From: Symbiodinium natans
Lineage: Eukaryota; Sar; Dinophyceae; Suessiales; Symbiodiniaceae
DNA length: 64,000 nucleotides
Reading direction: 5' to 3'
Assembly (NCBI GenBank): GCA_905221605.1
Contig: CAJNDS010002753.1
Location: 120,001-184,000, forward strand
The position numbers and the translations under genes were made by a program. Below, piece by piece: positions 1 through 10,433 of the stretch (positions are counted from its first letter, which is position 1; every line of letters begins with the position of its first letter). A model generated the notes under the pieces. The model had not been told where the DNA came from and made no database searches. It saw nothing but the letters and a program-made list of their open reading frames with translations.

Positions 1-33
1 TAGAAAGTAGGGTTTCTACAATAGGAATTACTA

Positions 34-255
34 TTATGGTTTGGGCAAGTGTCCCCCATATAGGTACTTAAGACCTTTGGGATCATAAAAAACAGCAACA
101 CGCATAGCTGCTAATTCATCACCATCGTCATCATAGTCGTGAAGGTAATGGGAACATGAGGAATTAGAAGACACTACAAAGTTGCGCAGGAATTCCCGTA
201 GCACATATTGGTTGCAGGGAGCCCTTCGTTGAGAGCTTACGTTCTTTTCCCGCAA
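34..255 (-). CDS. possible coding fragment, unknown
   Basis: A 73-codon minus-strand frame with an acidic run (YDDDGDE) and the tail LKYLYGGHLPKP ends where the first telomeric tract begins. The acidic run comes from a GAT-type repeat, so the frame may be accidental. No family recognised. Confidence 0.2.
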   Translation of the reverse strand: MREKNVSSQRRAPCNQYVLREFLRNFVVSSNSSCSHYLHDYDDDGDELAAMRVAVFYDPKGLKYLYGGHLPKP

Positions 256-257
256 AG

Positions 258-327
258 CCGTTTAGGGTTTAGGGTTTAGGGTTTAGGGTTTAGGGTTTAG
301 GGTTTAGGGTTTAGGGTTTAGGGTTTG
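258..327 (+). repeat. telomere-like (TTTAGGG)n tract
   Basis: About ten head-to-tail TTTAGGG units, decaying into variants up to about 349. First of the interstitial tracts. It is not terminal, because unique DNA lies on both sides. Confidence 0.95.
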
Positions 328-469
328 GTTGGGGTTCAGGGTTCGGGGTTTAGGGCATTCCAGGAGCACCTGTCATTCAATATACCCAACCGTCTGACCG
401 AGGTGATTGCTTCTCCTCTTTGGTAGCGTTCCCTGAGAGTAGCTCGTTAATCCCTTTCTTAGGGTTTCG

Positions 470-540
470 GTTCCCTTACAAACCCCTTTAAACCAACAAG
501 GGCTCCCTGTTTATCCCTGGGTTCCTCTTGGGTCTAATTT
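470..540. repeat. family-5 palindromic element, diverged copy
   Basis: Carries the family-5 core: ggttcccttacaaacccctt, then the aagggctccct arm and the tail cctgggttcctcttgggtct. Compare the copies near 7811, 11315, 22366 and 30169. Confidence 0.5.
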
Positions 541-693
541 ATTTAGCTAGACCTCTATAAGTGTGGTTGCTTTTTTCCGGTAGCTTATTGTGTGTTCTGC
601 ACGAAAACGAAGGAAGGGATATCAAGTTGCGGCTGAGGGCTTCGGGCTTTGGTCCTTGCAGTTTTGGGGGTCTGGGGCAAAACTTGCCTCCCT

Positions 694-751
694 AAACCCT
701 AAACCCTAAACCCTAAACCCTAAACCCTAAACCCTAAACCCTAAACCCTAA
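694..751 (-). repeat. telomere-like (CCCTAAA)n tract
   Basis: Eight C-rich units on the + strand, placed just upstream of the candidate exon at 795. Confidence 0.95.
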
Positions 752-794
752 GTCTTCGGCTCGAAGGCGTTTGGGAGACCTGTGGCTTGCCCAG

Positions 795-843
795 CCTCTG
801 CAAAGTACGGAACAATATCCATGAGTTCTTGCATGGGCATCAG
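795..843 (+). CDS. candidate exon, unknown protein
   Basis: Preceded by gcccag and followed by GTGAAC. Reads LCKVRNNIHEFLHGHQ. A CCCTAAA tract lies upstream and a TTTAGGG tract downstream. No family recognised. Confidence 0.35.
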
Positions 844-1073
844 GTGAACACTCGCACAGACCGCGGCCATGTGAACCATAAGCCTCTTATAGGCTTCATA
901 CAGCCACTAGGAACTGCCAGTAGACTCAACCCTAAACCCAGAACCCCAGAAAAGAGGAACGAAAGGGCTAGGCAAGGGTTTAGGGTTTAGGGTTTAGGGT
1001 TTAGGGTTTAGGATTTAGGGTTTAGGGTTCAGGGTTTAGGGCAGAAAGGGAGGAAGGAAATTGGGGCTTCCAG

Positions 1074-1121
1074 GCAGATGAAGCCCGCGGCCTTGAAAAG
1101 AAGCACTCCAAGGCCTACTGT
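1074..1121 (+). CDS. candidate exon, 16 codons
   Basis: Acceptor cttccag, donor GTAGGC. Reads ADEARGLEKKHSKAYC with phase 0 at both ends. Telomeric tracts lie on both sides. Confidence 0.45.
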
Positions 1122-1132
1122 GTAGGCTAGGG

Positions 1133-1250
1133 TTTAGGGTTTAGGGTTTAGGGTTTAGGGTTTAGGGTTTAGGGTTTAGGGTTTAGGGTTTAGGGTTTAG
1201 GGTTTAGGGTTTAGGGTTTAGGGTTTAGGGTTTAGGGTTTAGGGTTTAGA
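1133..1250 (+). repeat. telomere-like (TTTAGGG)n tract, about 17 units
   Basis: Nearly perfect G-rich array starting direct after the donor of the exon ending at 1121. Confidence 0.95.
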
Positions 1251-1353
1251 GTTTAGGTCTTAGAAGGTCGGGTTCCTGAACATGATTTTTAACGTCTTTT
1301 CTTACAACTGCTCCTAAATCAAGGGGCATCGGTTTCTCTGGGAACCCCTCTAG

Positions 1354-1416
1354 CGCAGCCAGCGCAGCCCCGCGGCCACGGCGCGCACGGCTCATGCGCG
1401 CTGTCATAGACACTGG
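1354..1416 (+). CDS. candidate exon, 21 codons
   Basis: Follows ctctag and ends at the GTAGCC of a family-5 palindrome. The phase-0 reading RSQRSPAATARTAHARCHRH is Arg-rich and joins in phase to the exon at 1511 when 1417-1510 is removed. Confidence 0.45.
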
Positions 1417-1510
1417 GTAGCCCAGTGGTCCCTTTTCCTTTTGTTTGGGTTCTGGTTCTCTTATACCCTAAACCCTAAACTTATTATAATATGGTTACTG
1501 GGCTACTAAG
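1417..1510 (+). mobile_element. family-5 introner-like element acting as an intron
   Basis: A 94-bp element starting GTAGCCCAGT and ending ACTGGGCTACTAAG, so its terminal inverted repeat supplies the GT donor and the AG follows the other TIR. Two CCCTAAA units sit inside. It separates two coding-like segments that join in phase 0. Confidence 0.6.
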
Positions 1511-1561
1511 GACAGCTCGGAGAAGCGCTTGAGTGAGCAGAGGAAGTGCAACGAGGACAGG
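1511..1561 (+). CDS. candidate exon, 17 codons
   Basis: Reads DSSEKRLSEQRKCNEDR between the AG of the 1417-1510 element and a GTTTTAGGG donor. Charged and hydrophilic. Continuous in phase with 1354-1416. Confidence 0.55.
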
Positions 1562-1705
1562 GTTTTAGGGTTTTAGGGTTTTAGGGTTTTAGGGTTTTAG
1601 GGTTTTAGGGTTTTAGGGTTGTAGGGTTTTCGGGTTTTAGGGTTTTAGCGTTTTAGGGTTTTAGGGTTTTAGGGTTTTAGGGTGTTTAGGGTTTTTAGGG
1701 CTTTA
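1561..1705 (+). repeat. TTTTAGGG octamer array
   Basis: About 18 units of the eight-base variant TTTTAGGG with a few substitutions. Unlike the seven-base arrays elsewhere, it matches the second octamer array at 39.7 kb. Confidence 0.9.
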
Positions 1706-1965
1706 GGGTTTATAGGGCATACGGTTGAAGGGTCTAGTGAAGGATAGCGTCTAGGATTCAGGGCTGAAGGGTTCGGAAAGAGACCCTTGATCCCAGTGGA
1801 GGAGCAGGGGAGAAGGTTGGCAGGAGAGAAGGTTGGCAGATTTTTGTGTTTTTGTTGTGTAGGCTCACCTTGTAGTTTCCGGGACTCAGGTTTAGGGTTT
1901 AGGGTTTGGGGTTTAGGGTTCAGGGTTTAGGGTTTAGGGTAAGTTTAGGGTATGGAGGCATCCAG

Positions 1966-2040
1966 GCAGCAGGCTTTGGAGAGGAAGCGCGCGCCCGGCA
2001 GCTGCAGAAGAATGTGACGCTGGGAGGAACTTCATATAGG
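1966..2040 (+). CDS. candidate exon, 25 codons
   Basis: Acceptor gcatccag, donor GTTTAGGG. Reads AAGFGEEARARQLQKNVTLG then GTSYR, with phase 0 at both ends. Confidence 0.5.
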
Positions 2041-2086
2041 GTTTAGGGTGCATAGGGTGTGGGGTTTAGGGTTTAGGGTGTATACC

Positions 2087-2195
2087 CAAAGTCTCCAATG
2101 CAGTTCCTTTTTTGGTTAGTTATAGGGATAGGGGGTTTTAGCTCCAATGTAGTTCCTTTTTTGGTTGGTTATAGGGGATTCTAGTCTACTACCCC
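2087..2195. repeat. family-3 palindromic element
   Basis: Ends resemble acccaaaggctccaatgtag and ctacataggagcctttggg; here the core is tandemly repeated (ctccaatg[c/t]agttccttttt twice). Compare 13848, 20586, 27296 and 29134. Confidence 0.7.
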
Positions 2196-2467
2196 AAGCA
2201 GGTACTACATAGGAGCCTCTGGGAAGGTGTGGGGTTTAGGGTTTAGGGTTTAGAGTTTAGGGTGTTGGGTTCTAGGACAACCCCGACAGCTAGACCCTGA
2301 TCCCCTAGAACCGAGACCATTTGCCCAAGCACAGTTGCCCTGAACCCTTGTAAACCCTACCCAAGGACCTAGTTTACGACTAACAAATGGTATTACGTAG
2401 GAGCCTTTCAGTAAGACTCTAAACCCCGAAACCCCCCGAGCTTAGCTTTCAACCATAGTGGCCATAG

Positions 2468-2511
2468 CGGCCACGTCGGAGATCGCAGGCGCACGTGCAG
2501 CAAAGCGGCAG
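2468..2511 (+). CDS. candidate exon, 14 codons
   Basis: After ccatag, ending at GTCGGG. Reads ATSEIAGARAAKRQ, Ala/Arg-rich. The next tract is CCCTAAA-type. Confidence 0.35.
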
Positions 2512-2819
2512 GTCGGGAAGACGCAACGCCCAAGAACCCTGAGCCCCAAGCCCAAACCCTGAACCTTAAACCCTAAACCCTAAACCCTAAACCCTAAACC
2601 CTAAACCTTAAACCCTAAACCCTAGCCCGCGAAACTTGACAACCCTAAGCCCTGAACCCCTAAACCCTAAACCCTGCAACCCTAGGTCGGTGGCGCTGTG
2701 CGGCCTGGCGTTGCTGGGCATTTTCGCAGAACCTCGGCGTTGAATCACTTCAGTGTTGGGGTTTAGGGTTTAGAGCTTGGGGTTTAGGGTTGATCCCTAA
2801 ACCCTAAACCCTAAACAAG

Positions 2820-2868
2820 GAGGCCCCCCGCTAGAGGATGGTTCCACTGTGGCATGCCCTCGCTATAA
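2820..2868 (+). CDS. candidate exon
   Basis: Acceptor ctaaacaag, donor GTAGAG. Reads GPPLEDGSTVACPRY. Upstream CCCTAAA, downstream TTTAGGG. Confidence 0.45.
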
Positions 2869-3084
2869 GTAGAGTTCCAAGGTTTAGGGTTTAGGGTGTA
2901 GGGTTTCCTTGAGCTATGCTTAGTACAGTATATAGGAGGGGTGGGGGGGGGGGGTTGGCCCTCATTGTTTCAGAGCAAAACTAAGCCCTAAACCCTACCT
3001 GCACCCCCCCAAGTACCCCTTCATAAGGTGCTTAAGTTTACTTCAATGGGGGGGATAATCTAGGGTAAAGCTTGGGCTGTTCGC

Positions 3085-3172
3085 CCCTGATACTAGCAGT
3101 CCTCTAATGAGGATTATAATGGGGGGCATGAGAAGCCCGATTATGGACTGCTCGTGTACGGGGGAACATCCC
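3085..3172. repeat. family-2 palindromic element
   Basis: Inverted arms of the type tactaacagtccttaatagg / ggactgttagtata flanking a short AT-rich core, with a ggggaacatccca tail. Other copies at 15655, 19571, 20420, 41658 and 43976. Confidence 0.75.
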
Positions 3173-3686
3173 AAGGTAAAGCCGAAGACACTTCATGGTT
3201 GGCATCCCTTCACTGCAAAGGAATGGAGGCACCCGACCTTCGAACAAGCATCCTAGGGTTTAGTAATATAGGGCCTTTGGGGATTACCTATAGCCCCCTT
3301 AGGAGTTACTTATTTTTATTTATATAGAACCCAAGGAAAACACATGTTATGTTTATTAAGGTTCTAAGGGGAGTATAGTTACAGGTCCGTAGGGTTTGTA
3401 CGAGTTGTGGGGCTTATGGGTTTCCGGGTTTATGGGTTTGTAGGGCGTATGGGGTTTACAGGGTTAATAGGGCTTCCACTTTGCATCCCTGGGACCTGTT
3501 CCAAGAGTTCACGCGCCTGCAAGGCTTAGGGCCTAAGAATATTTTACCATACCAAAACCCATAACGCGTTAACCGAAACAAAGGGAATGCAGGGAAGGAT
3601 TTGTACCGGGCCCCTTAATTTCTTTTAAGGGGTTCAGGGTTTAGGGAACCCTAAACCCTAAACCCTAAACCTTGAATATTTCTTAG

Positions 3687-3752
3687 ATACTGCCAAGGTC
3701 ACCAACATCGTCCTGCTGCAGTCCGTGCTGCGCGATCCGCTAGGAGGCAAGG
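3687..3752 (+). CDS. candidate exon, 21 codons
   Basis: Acceptor atatttcttag, donor GTTTAGGG. Reads TAKVTNIVLLQSVLRDPLGG, an amphipathic and strongly protein-like segment. CCCTAAA lies directly upstream and TTTAGGG directly downstream. Confidence 0.6.
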
Positions 3753-4209
3753 GTTTAGGGTTTATGGTTTAGGGTTTAGGGTTTAGGGGTTTTTGGGGTT
3801 CATCAGCGGAGTTTCTATTTCTTTGGGGGAGGCTCCCATACAGGCCGCCAAGAAAGAGACAGGTTTAGGGTTGGGGGATTTAGGGGTTCACCCCCAAACG
3901 CGGAACCTAAGCTCATTCAACACCCTTCAGTTTCGAAGGGATAGTGCCCCTTCTAACCACCCTAAATCCTAAACCCTAAACCCTCAACCTTAAACCCTAA
4001 ACCCTAAACCCCTTCTCACCAGGCAGCAGAGCTTCGATATCATCTTTTTTTCCATCTCAGTGGCTTTAACAGACCCTCCCTGGGGGCTCCAGTTGCTCCC
4101 AGACCCCGATCCAAAATGTAGATCCCGAAGCCCTAAACCCTAAACCCTAAACCCTAAACCCTAAACCCTAAACCCTAAGCACCCTCCTTAAGGGTTCCTA
4201 AGACTGGCT

Positions 4210-4765
4210 GGTTCTGGGAAAGCGGGAATGAGGTACAGTGACAGCGCTGGATAAGAAACCTCTAAGTTTTGGCGAGGGTACCCTCGGTTTCTTGTTTATG
4301 AAGCCCACTCAATTTTCGGAATTATAGCCTCCACACTTCTGAGGGTACCTCGATTTCTTAATTTAAGAAATCCAGCCCCTCGATTTCTTAAATTTAAGAA
4401 CCCAGCCCTTCAATTTCTTAATTTAAGACATCCAGCCCCTCGATTTCTTAAATTTGGGGTCCTGCCCAATTCCCCCCTTCAAATTCAGAAATCCAGCCTA
4501 AATTGGAGGGTTCTGGCCTTCAATTTCAGAAATCGAGGGGCTGAGTTTCTTCTTTAGGTGGGGGAGACTTTTCCATTCGACGGATGCCAAAAACAACCAA
4601 ATTTAAGAAATTTAGGGCCCAGGATGAGGGTACCCTCGATTTCTTAATTTAGTCTTGCTCTCAATTTTCGCATTTTTAATCCTGGATCTAGCCGCGAGCA
4701 TGCTCGTTTCTTAATCCAATGATTTCTTAATCAGTGCTGTCACTGTCCCTCATGAGAACCAGGGG
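4210..4765. repeat. inverted-repeat element with internal TTTCTTAATTTAAGAAA repeats
   Basis: The outer arms tacagtgacagcgctggata and (reverse complement of the right arm) gacagtgacagcactgatta match at most positions. The interior repeats ctcgatttcttaatttaaga with a spacing of roughly 48 bp. Starts near ggttctggg, recalling family 7. No coding seen. Confidence 0.6.
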
Positions 4766-5571
4766 AAGAATGAGCCAAGAGTAGTTCAGTCTACCATTTG
4801 AGGGCTCTACTTTTTGGATCCTCCCAAATGGGTCTGGGAGTGTGGTAGCTAGTCAAAACACGTGCTCCCAAGTAATCGCCCTGGTTTTGGGTAAGGTGCA
4901 GTTTGGGGGTTCTCCACTTTTTGGATCCTCTCAGGGGTGGCTCAAAACCCCACCTTGGACTCCATTTACTTATATACTGTTGTGCATGGTGCCCTGCTCA
5001 ACACAGGTAACAGCGGTCAGCAAACAAGCCCTAGACCCTGCAAGGAGTTTACAGTGTTGGGTTTGGGCCGCAAACCCTAAACCTAAACCCTCAACCCTAA
5101 ACCCTAGCTAAAAACTGTTATGCAGTACCTTTTTCGGAAGTTTGGCCTCTTTGGGTTATAACGGCTGAGAGCTCGGGAATGACGCACCCTAAAATGTGCT
5201 AAACTTGGGTCATGTACCCTAGACTAGAGTATTCCCTATCAAGGAATTTGAACCATACACCCTTTTAGTCTCAAGGTATGTGAACACCCTAAACCCTAAA
5301 CCCTAAACCCTAAACCCTAAACCCGTTTAGAGTTCATTTGGTCTTTAAGGACCTGGCATTTTGAGTAGGACAACCGTTTGCGGCGACTCCAGGGCCTCGA
5401 GAGCACCTCCAACTATGCCTCAACAGCTCAAACCCTAAACCCTAAACCCTAAACCCTAAACCCTGAACCCTAAACCCTGAACCCTGAACCATGAACCCTG
5501 AACCCTGAACCCTGAACCCTGAACCCTGAACCCTGAACCCTAAACCCTAAACCCTAAACCCTAAACCCTAC

Positions 5572-5818
5572 CCAAGAGCCCTTCAGATCAGGAATAGACC
5601 TTACATCATATTCCTTAAATAAGGAAGATGCCTTAAATCATATTCATTCAATAAGGAAGATACCTTAAATCATATTCCTTAAACAAGGAAGATGCCTTTA
5701 ATCATACTTCCTTCATTAAGGAATATGCCTAAGGAATAAACCTTGAAAACATATTCCTTCAATAAGGAAGATACCTTAAATCATGTACCTTTTGTTTAGG
5801 GAGTATCGGGGGCTCTTT
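5572..5818. repeat. family-4 palindromic element, long form
   Basis: Bounded by acccaagagccc and gggggctctttgggt, with repeated ccttaaatcatattcctt units of about 45 bp. Other copies at 10912, 19131 and 32849. Confidence 0.7.
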
Positions 5819-6075
5819 GGGTCGAGCCACGCCACATCTCAGGCGTCGTAAGCGTCTTGGGTTTAGGGTCAAGCGTATGGTCTCCAGATTCTGAAGCTTT
5901 GGTGGGGGATCTACGCGTAGCCGTTGTCCGCTCCGTTTTCACTCTTCTCTCTGTGGTGCTTTACTGGAACTTTAGATCCCTAGCTCTTTTTTTTTTTTTT
6001 TGGGGGGGGGGGGGGTGGGTTATTGGGTTTCTCTTAATTAATGAGGCAGCTAAAAATTATCAATTTTTCAAGTTT

Positions 6076-6490
6076 TTAAATTACACTGCGAAGTACAGCC
6101 AAGTCTGTCACATGTCCCCCCATTCTTCTCCTCTGTCTCTCCTCAGCCTGCTGTCGCATCGCCTTAACGGTGCCTGCTGTGGCGTCCTGTGCCAGTTCCC
6201 TCTTGCCTTCCCCGCTTCTTTTTCCCTGGGTCCCCTCTGTTGTCCCCCGTGATGTCCCCCTTGACATGCTCAACTTTGCTAAGGATGGCTGATGCTGGGT
6301 TTTCGGTTGCAAACATCGCTGCCTGGTGTTGCTGTCTTGGATGTTCCTGTGCGTCGTGGGGGTCACATTGGCATGTGACCCTGAAGGAGTGCCTGCACCA
6401 TGCCGGCACCTTTGATGTTGCTAGGACTTGTACGGTGTGCGACCTCCGCCCAACTGTAGTCATTAAGGACCCCGGGCCTTTAAATCCTTA
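6076..6490. other. ambiguous coding-like segment
   Basis: Both strands hold frames of about 100 codons here. The minus-strand reading (6366-6076) is K/R/Q-rich, including AMRQQAEERQRRRMGG. The + reading is Cys/Pro-rich and preceded by a good acceptor (tctctcctcag). I cannot decide which, if either, is real. Confidence 0.25.
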
Positions 6491-6593
6491 GTTAGGATAC
6501 TTACGTAATTCATGGCCCTTCCGACTCTGCCTACAACAAGATTGCCTCTCCATAGCAAAAAACCAAGTTGTGGAATACGCCTCGCATGAAGCA

Positions 6594-6746
6594 CACTTGA
6601 AGGTTCATGGTACTTACTAACCAATTATAGCTGTACTTATAACCCTACTTATCATACCCCTAAAGGGCCTTATAGGGGTTATCCCTATTATAAGTAGGGT
6701 TATATGCCCAGTTATAATTGGTTAGTAAGTACCATGAACCTTCAAG
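6594..6746. mobile_element. family-1 palindromic element
   Basis: About 150-bp foldback. Left arm acttgaaggttcatggtact, right arm the complement ending accatgaaccttcaag. The sequence before it reads VEYASHEA and the one after it is exon-like, fitting an intron role. Confidence 0.7.
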
Positions 6747-6822
6747 CAGGTGAGCGCCAGCACCGCTTCATTGGCCCCTTGCTGCGGGAGCGTCTCTCGC
6801 CCCACGCTCAGAGACGCTCCCC
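6747..6822 (+). CDS. candidate exon
   Basis: Starts at the AAG end of the family-1 element and ends at GTAGGG. Two frames are open; one reads ERQHRFIGPLLRERLSPHAQ. Frame uncertain. Confidence 0.4.
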
Positions 6823-7373
6823 GTAGGGTGTAGGGTTTTTCAGGACTTGCGTGGGGGACCGCATGAAGCCTAAAAGGGTTTGTGTGGTTCATTTGTCCCT
6901 GAGTAACTATGGTAGGACAGGGTACGACCCCAATTGTAGGGTTCATGTGGTCTCCAGGGTAGGGCTCAGAGTTTAAGAGATTAGGGCTTCAGGGTTCGTA
7001 GTGTTGAGTTCTGGAACTGGGTCCGTGCCTGTAAAGCCCCTCAAAAGAGCGCTGGGCCTCTAATTCCCATTATAAGCTCTTGGCTGTGGGTATCACTTCG
7101 GAACATTTTCCATTTCCCTCATGCTAGAATATAGACCCTTGGCTAGGGCAAGTTTTGCAGGGATGGCTGAAAGGGATCCTATTTCGGCTTTACCTGAAGA
7201 ATTCCGACCCGAACTTTGGTAGGTTACCTAAGAATCCTAAAGAGTGTCATTCCTGAACCCTAAACCCTGAACCCTAAGCCGTACGTGGAGGGTTGTTTTG
7301 GCTTCCTCCTGCTGTGACAGCCCCATGATTTTAGAGTTTAGGATGTATATGGTTTAGGGCTTAGGGTTTAGGG

Positions 7374-7375
<2 letters not shown>

Positions 7376-7404
<29 letters not shown>

Positions 7405-7505
7405 TGTGGGGGGGGGGGGGGGGTGGGGGGGTGGGGCGGGAGGGTGGGGGGGTGGGGCGGGGGGGTGGGGTGGGGGGGTGGGGTGGGGGTGGGTGGGGGG
7501 GGGGC
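7376..7505 (+). repeat. G-rich tract (poly-G and GGGGTGGGG)
   Basis: 130 bp of almost pure G with scattered T and C. Likely quadruplex-forming. Frames predicted through it (Gly/Trp runs) are low-complexity artefacts. Confidence 0.9.
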
Positions 7506-7810
7506 GAAGAAAGTACTGTATCATAGAGGCCATCTTATCATTTAGAACCCCATTTCAGGCAGGCGCCCGTGTGTCAAAAGTGGAATAGGGTTTAGGGGTT
7601 TAGGGTTTAGTTTTTTTTTTTAAGGTTTAGGGTTTAGGGTTTAGGGTTTAGGGTTTAGGGTTTAGGTTTTCGGGTAAAGGGCTTAAAGTAGACTATGGAC
7701 TAGCATGTCAAGGCTTTTTTGTTCAGCTCCCACTTCCGCCTTATCGCGCCCTAAACCCCTGAACCGAATGGCCCCTTCGTTAGCCAGCAACAGAAAGCTG
7801 TTCGGAGATA

Positions 7811-7921
7811 CCAGGACCCAGAATAGGCCCCGTATTCCCCTTTTTTTGGGGTGCTTAGGTTCCCTCATAAACCCCTTTAAACCAGAAAGGGCACCCTTTA
7901 TATGCCTAGGTTACTCTTGGG
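7811..7921. repeat. family-5 palindromic element
   Basis: gacccagaataggccc ... ccctcataaacccctttaaa ... aaagggcaccc ... ggttactcttgggtct. Palindrome with a Pu/Py-rich core. Confidence 0.65.
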
Positions 7922-8063
7922 TCTAGGAATATTACTCAGCCTTCGTTCGTCCTAGAGCTGCCTCCAAGTACCCTGTTCCCAAAGCCCGGCAACCCTAAAC
8001 CCTAAACCCTAAACCCTAAACCCTAAACCCTAAACCCTCCTAAGCCCGGCAACCATCCTCAAG

Positions 8064-8140
8064 GAAGTTAGCCCGCGAGGGTCGCAATCGGCTGCCTTGG
8101 AGGCACGAAGACAGGCGCGGTTGTGTTTGGCGGCTTGTAC
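8064..8140 (+). CDS. candidate exon, 25 codons
   Basis: After cctcaag. Reads EVSPRGSQSAALEARRQARL then CLAAC, ending near GTAC/GCTTAGGG. Telomeric tracts C-rich upstream and G-rich downstream. Confidence 0.45.
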
Positions 8141-8433
8141 GCTTAGGGTTTAGGGTTTAGGGTTCAGGGTTCAGGGTTTCGGGTTTAGGGTTTAGGGGTT
8201 CATTTCTGATACCCTAAACCGCCTAAACCCTGAATACGAAGCTTCAACCTTCAACCCCAACCTAGCCCTCAAACCCCAAACCCTAAGCTTCAGCCTTAAA
8301 CCCCAAGCCCTCAACCCCAATCCCCAAACCCTAGACCCTAAGGCCTATTTTCTCCCTAGCTTGGCGCAACGATGCCGCAGCCAGGGTTTAGCGTCTGCAG
8401 TTTACATTCCTTCGGGTTTTTTAAGTCTGCTTG

Positions 8434-8539
8434 GTAGCCCAGTGGTGCCCTTTTGCCCGTTTTTGTTTCTAGGTTCCCTTATAAAGCAACAAACAACACA
8501 AAGAGTACCCTCATTAGCTACTGGGCTACAAATTCTAAG
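8434..8539 (+). mobile_element. family-5 introner-like element
   Basis: 106-bp element beginning GTAGCCCAGTGGTGCCC and ending ACTGGGCTACAAATTCTAAG: the same ends as 1417-1510, with GT and AG at the element borders. Confidence 0.55.
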
Positions 8540-8577
8540 CAAGACCGCTCCTGGACCCAGCTGGGTTGCAGTGTCGG
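8540..8577 (+). CDS. candidate exon
   Basis: Starts after the AG of the 8434-8539 element, donor GTTTGGG. Reads KTAPGPSWVAVS. Confidence 0.4.
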
Positions 8578-8982
8578 GTTTGGGTTTCATTCATCGGGGT
8601 TTCGGGTTTAGGGTTTCAGGTTACATTGCCACAGTCTTGTGGGCTATTCCTGCGTAAGCTTGCCTGGCTTTCCCTGATGCACCCAAACTGTGTGCACTTG
8701 TGTCCAAAGTTATTATGCAAGGAGTGCTTACAACCCAAGAAGACCCAATTGTTTTTACATTGGGTAGTTTTTTAGATTAGGGTTCGGCCCCCAGAGATAA
8801 AGCACCCAAAACAAGGTCCCCCAAACAGGACCCTGTTGGGGTAACGTTTTTGTGAGAGGCTTGGCTTCTGTGTTTAGAAGTGATGTACAGGATGTGTTGC
8901 TGGCTTTGACTTTTTGAGTTTAGGGTCTAGTGAAGCATGAAGCCTAAACCCCATAAGAAGCCTTTAATTTTTTTGTTGTTTT

Positions 8983-9175
8983 GTGTGTGTGTGTGTGCGT
9001 GTTGTGTGTGTGTGTGTGTGTCGGCTGGGTGTGCCTTCGTGTGCGTGAGTCTGCGTGGGTACGCGTGGGCGTGCGTGGGCGTGCGTGGGTGTGCGCGTGG
9101 GTGTGCGCGTGTGTGCATGTGCGCATGGGTGCATGTGCGTGCGGGTGTGTGCACGCGCGTGTGCATGCGTGTCCG
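8983..9175 (+). repeat. GT/GTGC microsatellite
   Basis: Irregular (GT)n with GCGT and GGGT variants. All six-frame proteins here (Cys/Val or His/Thr runs) are artefacts. Confidence 0.95.
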
Positions 9176-9354
9176 AAATGGTCTTCCCGAAACCTCAGTC
9201 CTGAACTCTTACATTAAACTGTGAGGGTTTTTCTCATGGCTATACGGGCTGAGGCTTCAGGGTTTGAATTTTGGGGTTGGGTTCGGGGTTTGGGGTCGAA
9301 TTAGGGTTGAGGGTTTAACGCTCCAAGCTTCCTATCTCTCCTTACTCCTCCCAG

Positions 9355-9390
9355 GGTGCAAACTGCCCGGGCTCCCAGCCGGATGAGCAG
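9355..9390 (+). CDS. candidate exon, 12 codons or longer
   Basis: Excellent acceptor (ctctccttactcctcccag). Reads GANCPGSQPDEQ to GTTGCC; the frame stays open beyond as VAYGLHSLCMPNPD. Confidence 0.5.
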
Positions 9391-9641
9391 GTTGCCTACG
9401 GGTTGCATTCGCTGTGCATGCCAAACCCTGATAGTTCAAATGCCTCAGCCGCACCTTAAACGACTTTCGTGGACAAATTGAGCAGGATGGGTTTTTTTAG
9501 GCTTACAAGGTTCGATGAAGGTGTTTGGATTTCATTTAAGGCCTGGGACACACCAGGATCCATTGAATCCTTGCATACAACAGGAGAGAGTAGATGTGGT
9601 TATAGGATGTAGGGTTTACAGCAATTCCACAAGTACCTGAA

Positions 9642-9997
9642 GTGTGTGTGTGTGTGCACCCTGATTCTAAGCTAAGGGTTTTGGAAAGTCTCTGAGGCTT
9701 GGCCGGACATTTCGTATAGAAGACTGACGGTGAATGTGTTTTATGCAGGGGGGCAAGGGCTCCAGTGACTAGCCTTGCCCAACGAAGCCAAGTCATTGGA
9801 GTGGATGCAGTGGCTGATCACCACTGTGTACCTGCAATCGAAAGGCCACCCCAAAGTACCCTTAAAGTTGTTTGCTGCCACAGTGGCCGGCAGATGGATG
9901 GATCAGGTTTTTCGTGTAAGGCCACAATTTCGTCACCATGCATAAGATCTTCGGACAGGGAAGCCAGTGAGAGTTTACTCTCTTATCTCCGTGTGTG
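9642..9997 (+). repeat. direct duplication, copy 1
   Basis: About 350 bp repeated almost exactly at 10434-10786, with one difference noticed (aagctaaggg / aaactaaggg). Both copies are bounded by (GT)n. Confidence 0.9.
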
Positions 9998-10433
9998 GCC
10001 TTGTTGCCAATCGCAGTTATCCCGCGAGGGAGCTGTACGGGTCGTTGTGCGACTCATCATGGTACCATGGAGGCCCAATAGCCTGGCAGGTTGGGTCGAG
10101 AGGCCTAGTGCCACGCATGGAGCCCACTAGACCGCTCTCGAGCGATGAGTAACTTTCAGGTGGATGGGCAACAGAGGGCTAGTCCCAAGAGCAAGAATGG
10201 TGGGTCTTAGCACCCGTGTGGCCCGAGGTGGGGCCTAATGGAGGTCCTCCGGACCGCAATAGAGGCCTTAGCGCCAATGGAATTTTATGGATGGATTGGC
10301 GATGCTCGGCTCCTTATTCAGCCTTAACCTTTTCTTTTTTTAGTTGCTAGGATCTGTGTGACGCCATGTCTTGTTTCACTTTCCCGTTGTCGGAAGTACC
10401 GCATGTTTGGGGCCGTCCCCTCTGACCGAGGGG

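Noticed and set aside
255-1250. A chromosome end (true telomere)
   Set aside because: Tracts are short, occur in both orientations and are scattered across 50 kb between unique segments; they are interstitial.
8927-9224. His/Thr-rich and Cys/Val-rich ORFs
   Set aside because: Both strands of a GT microsatellite.
9997-10330. tRNA or rRNA gene in the GC-rich spacer between the two duplicates
   Set aside because: No cloverleaf, no TTC box and no conserved rRNA core seen; one or two frames are open but weak.
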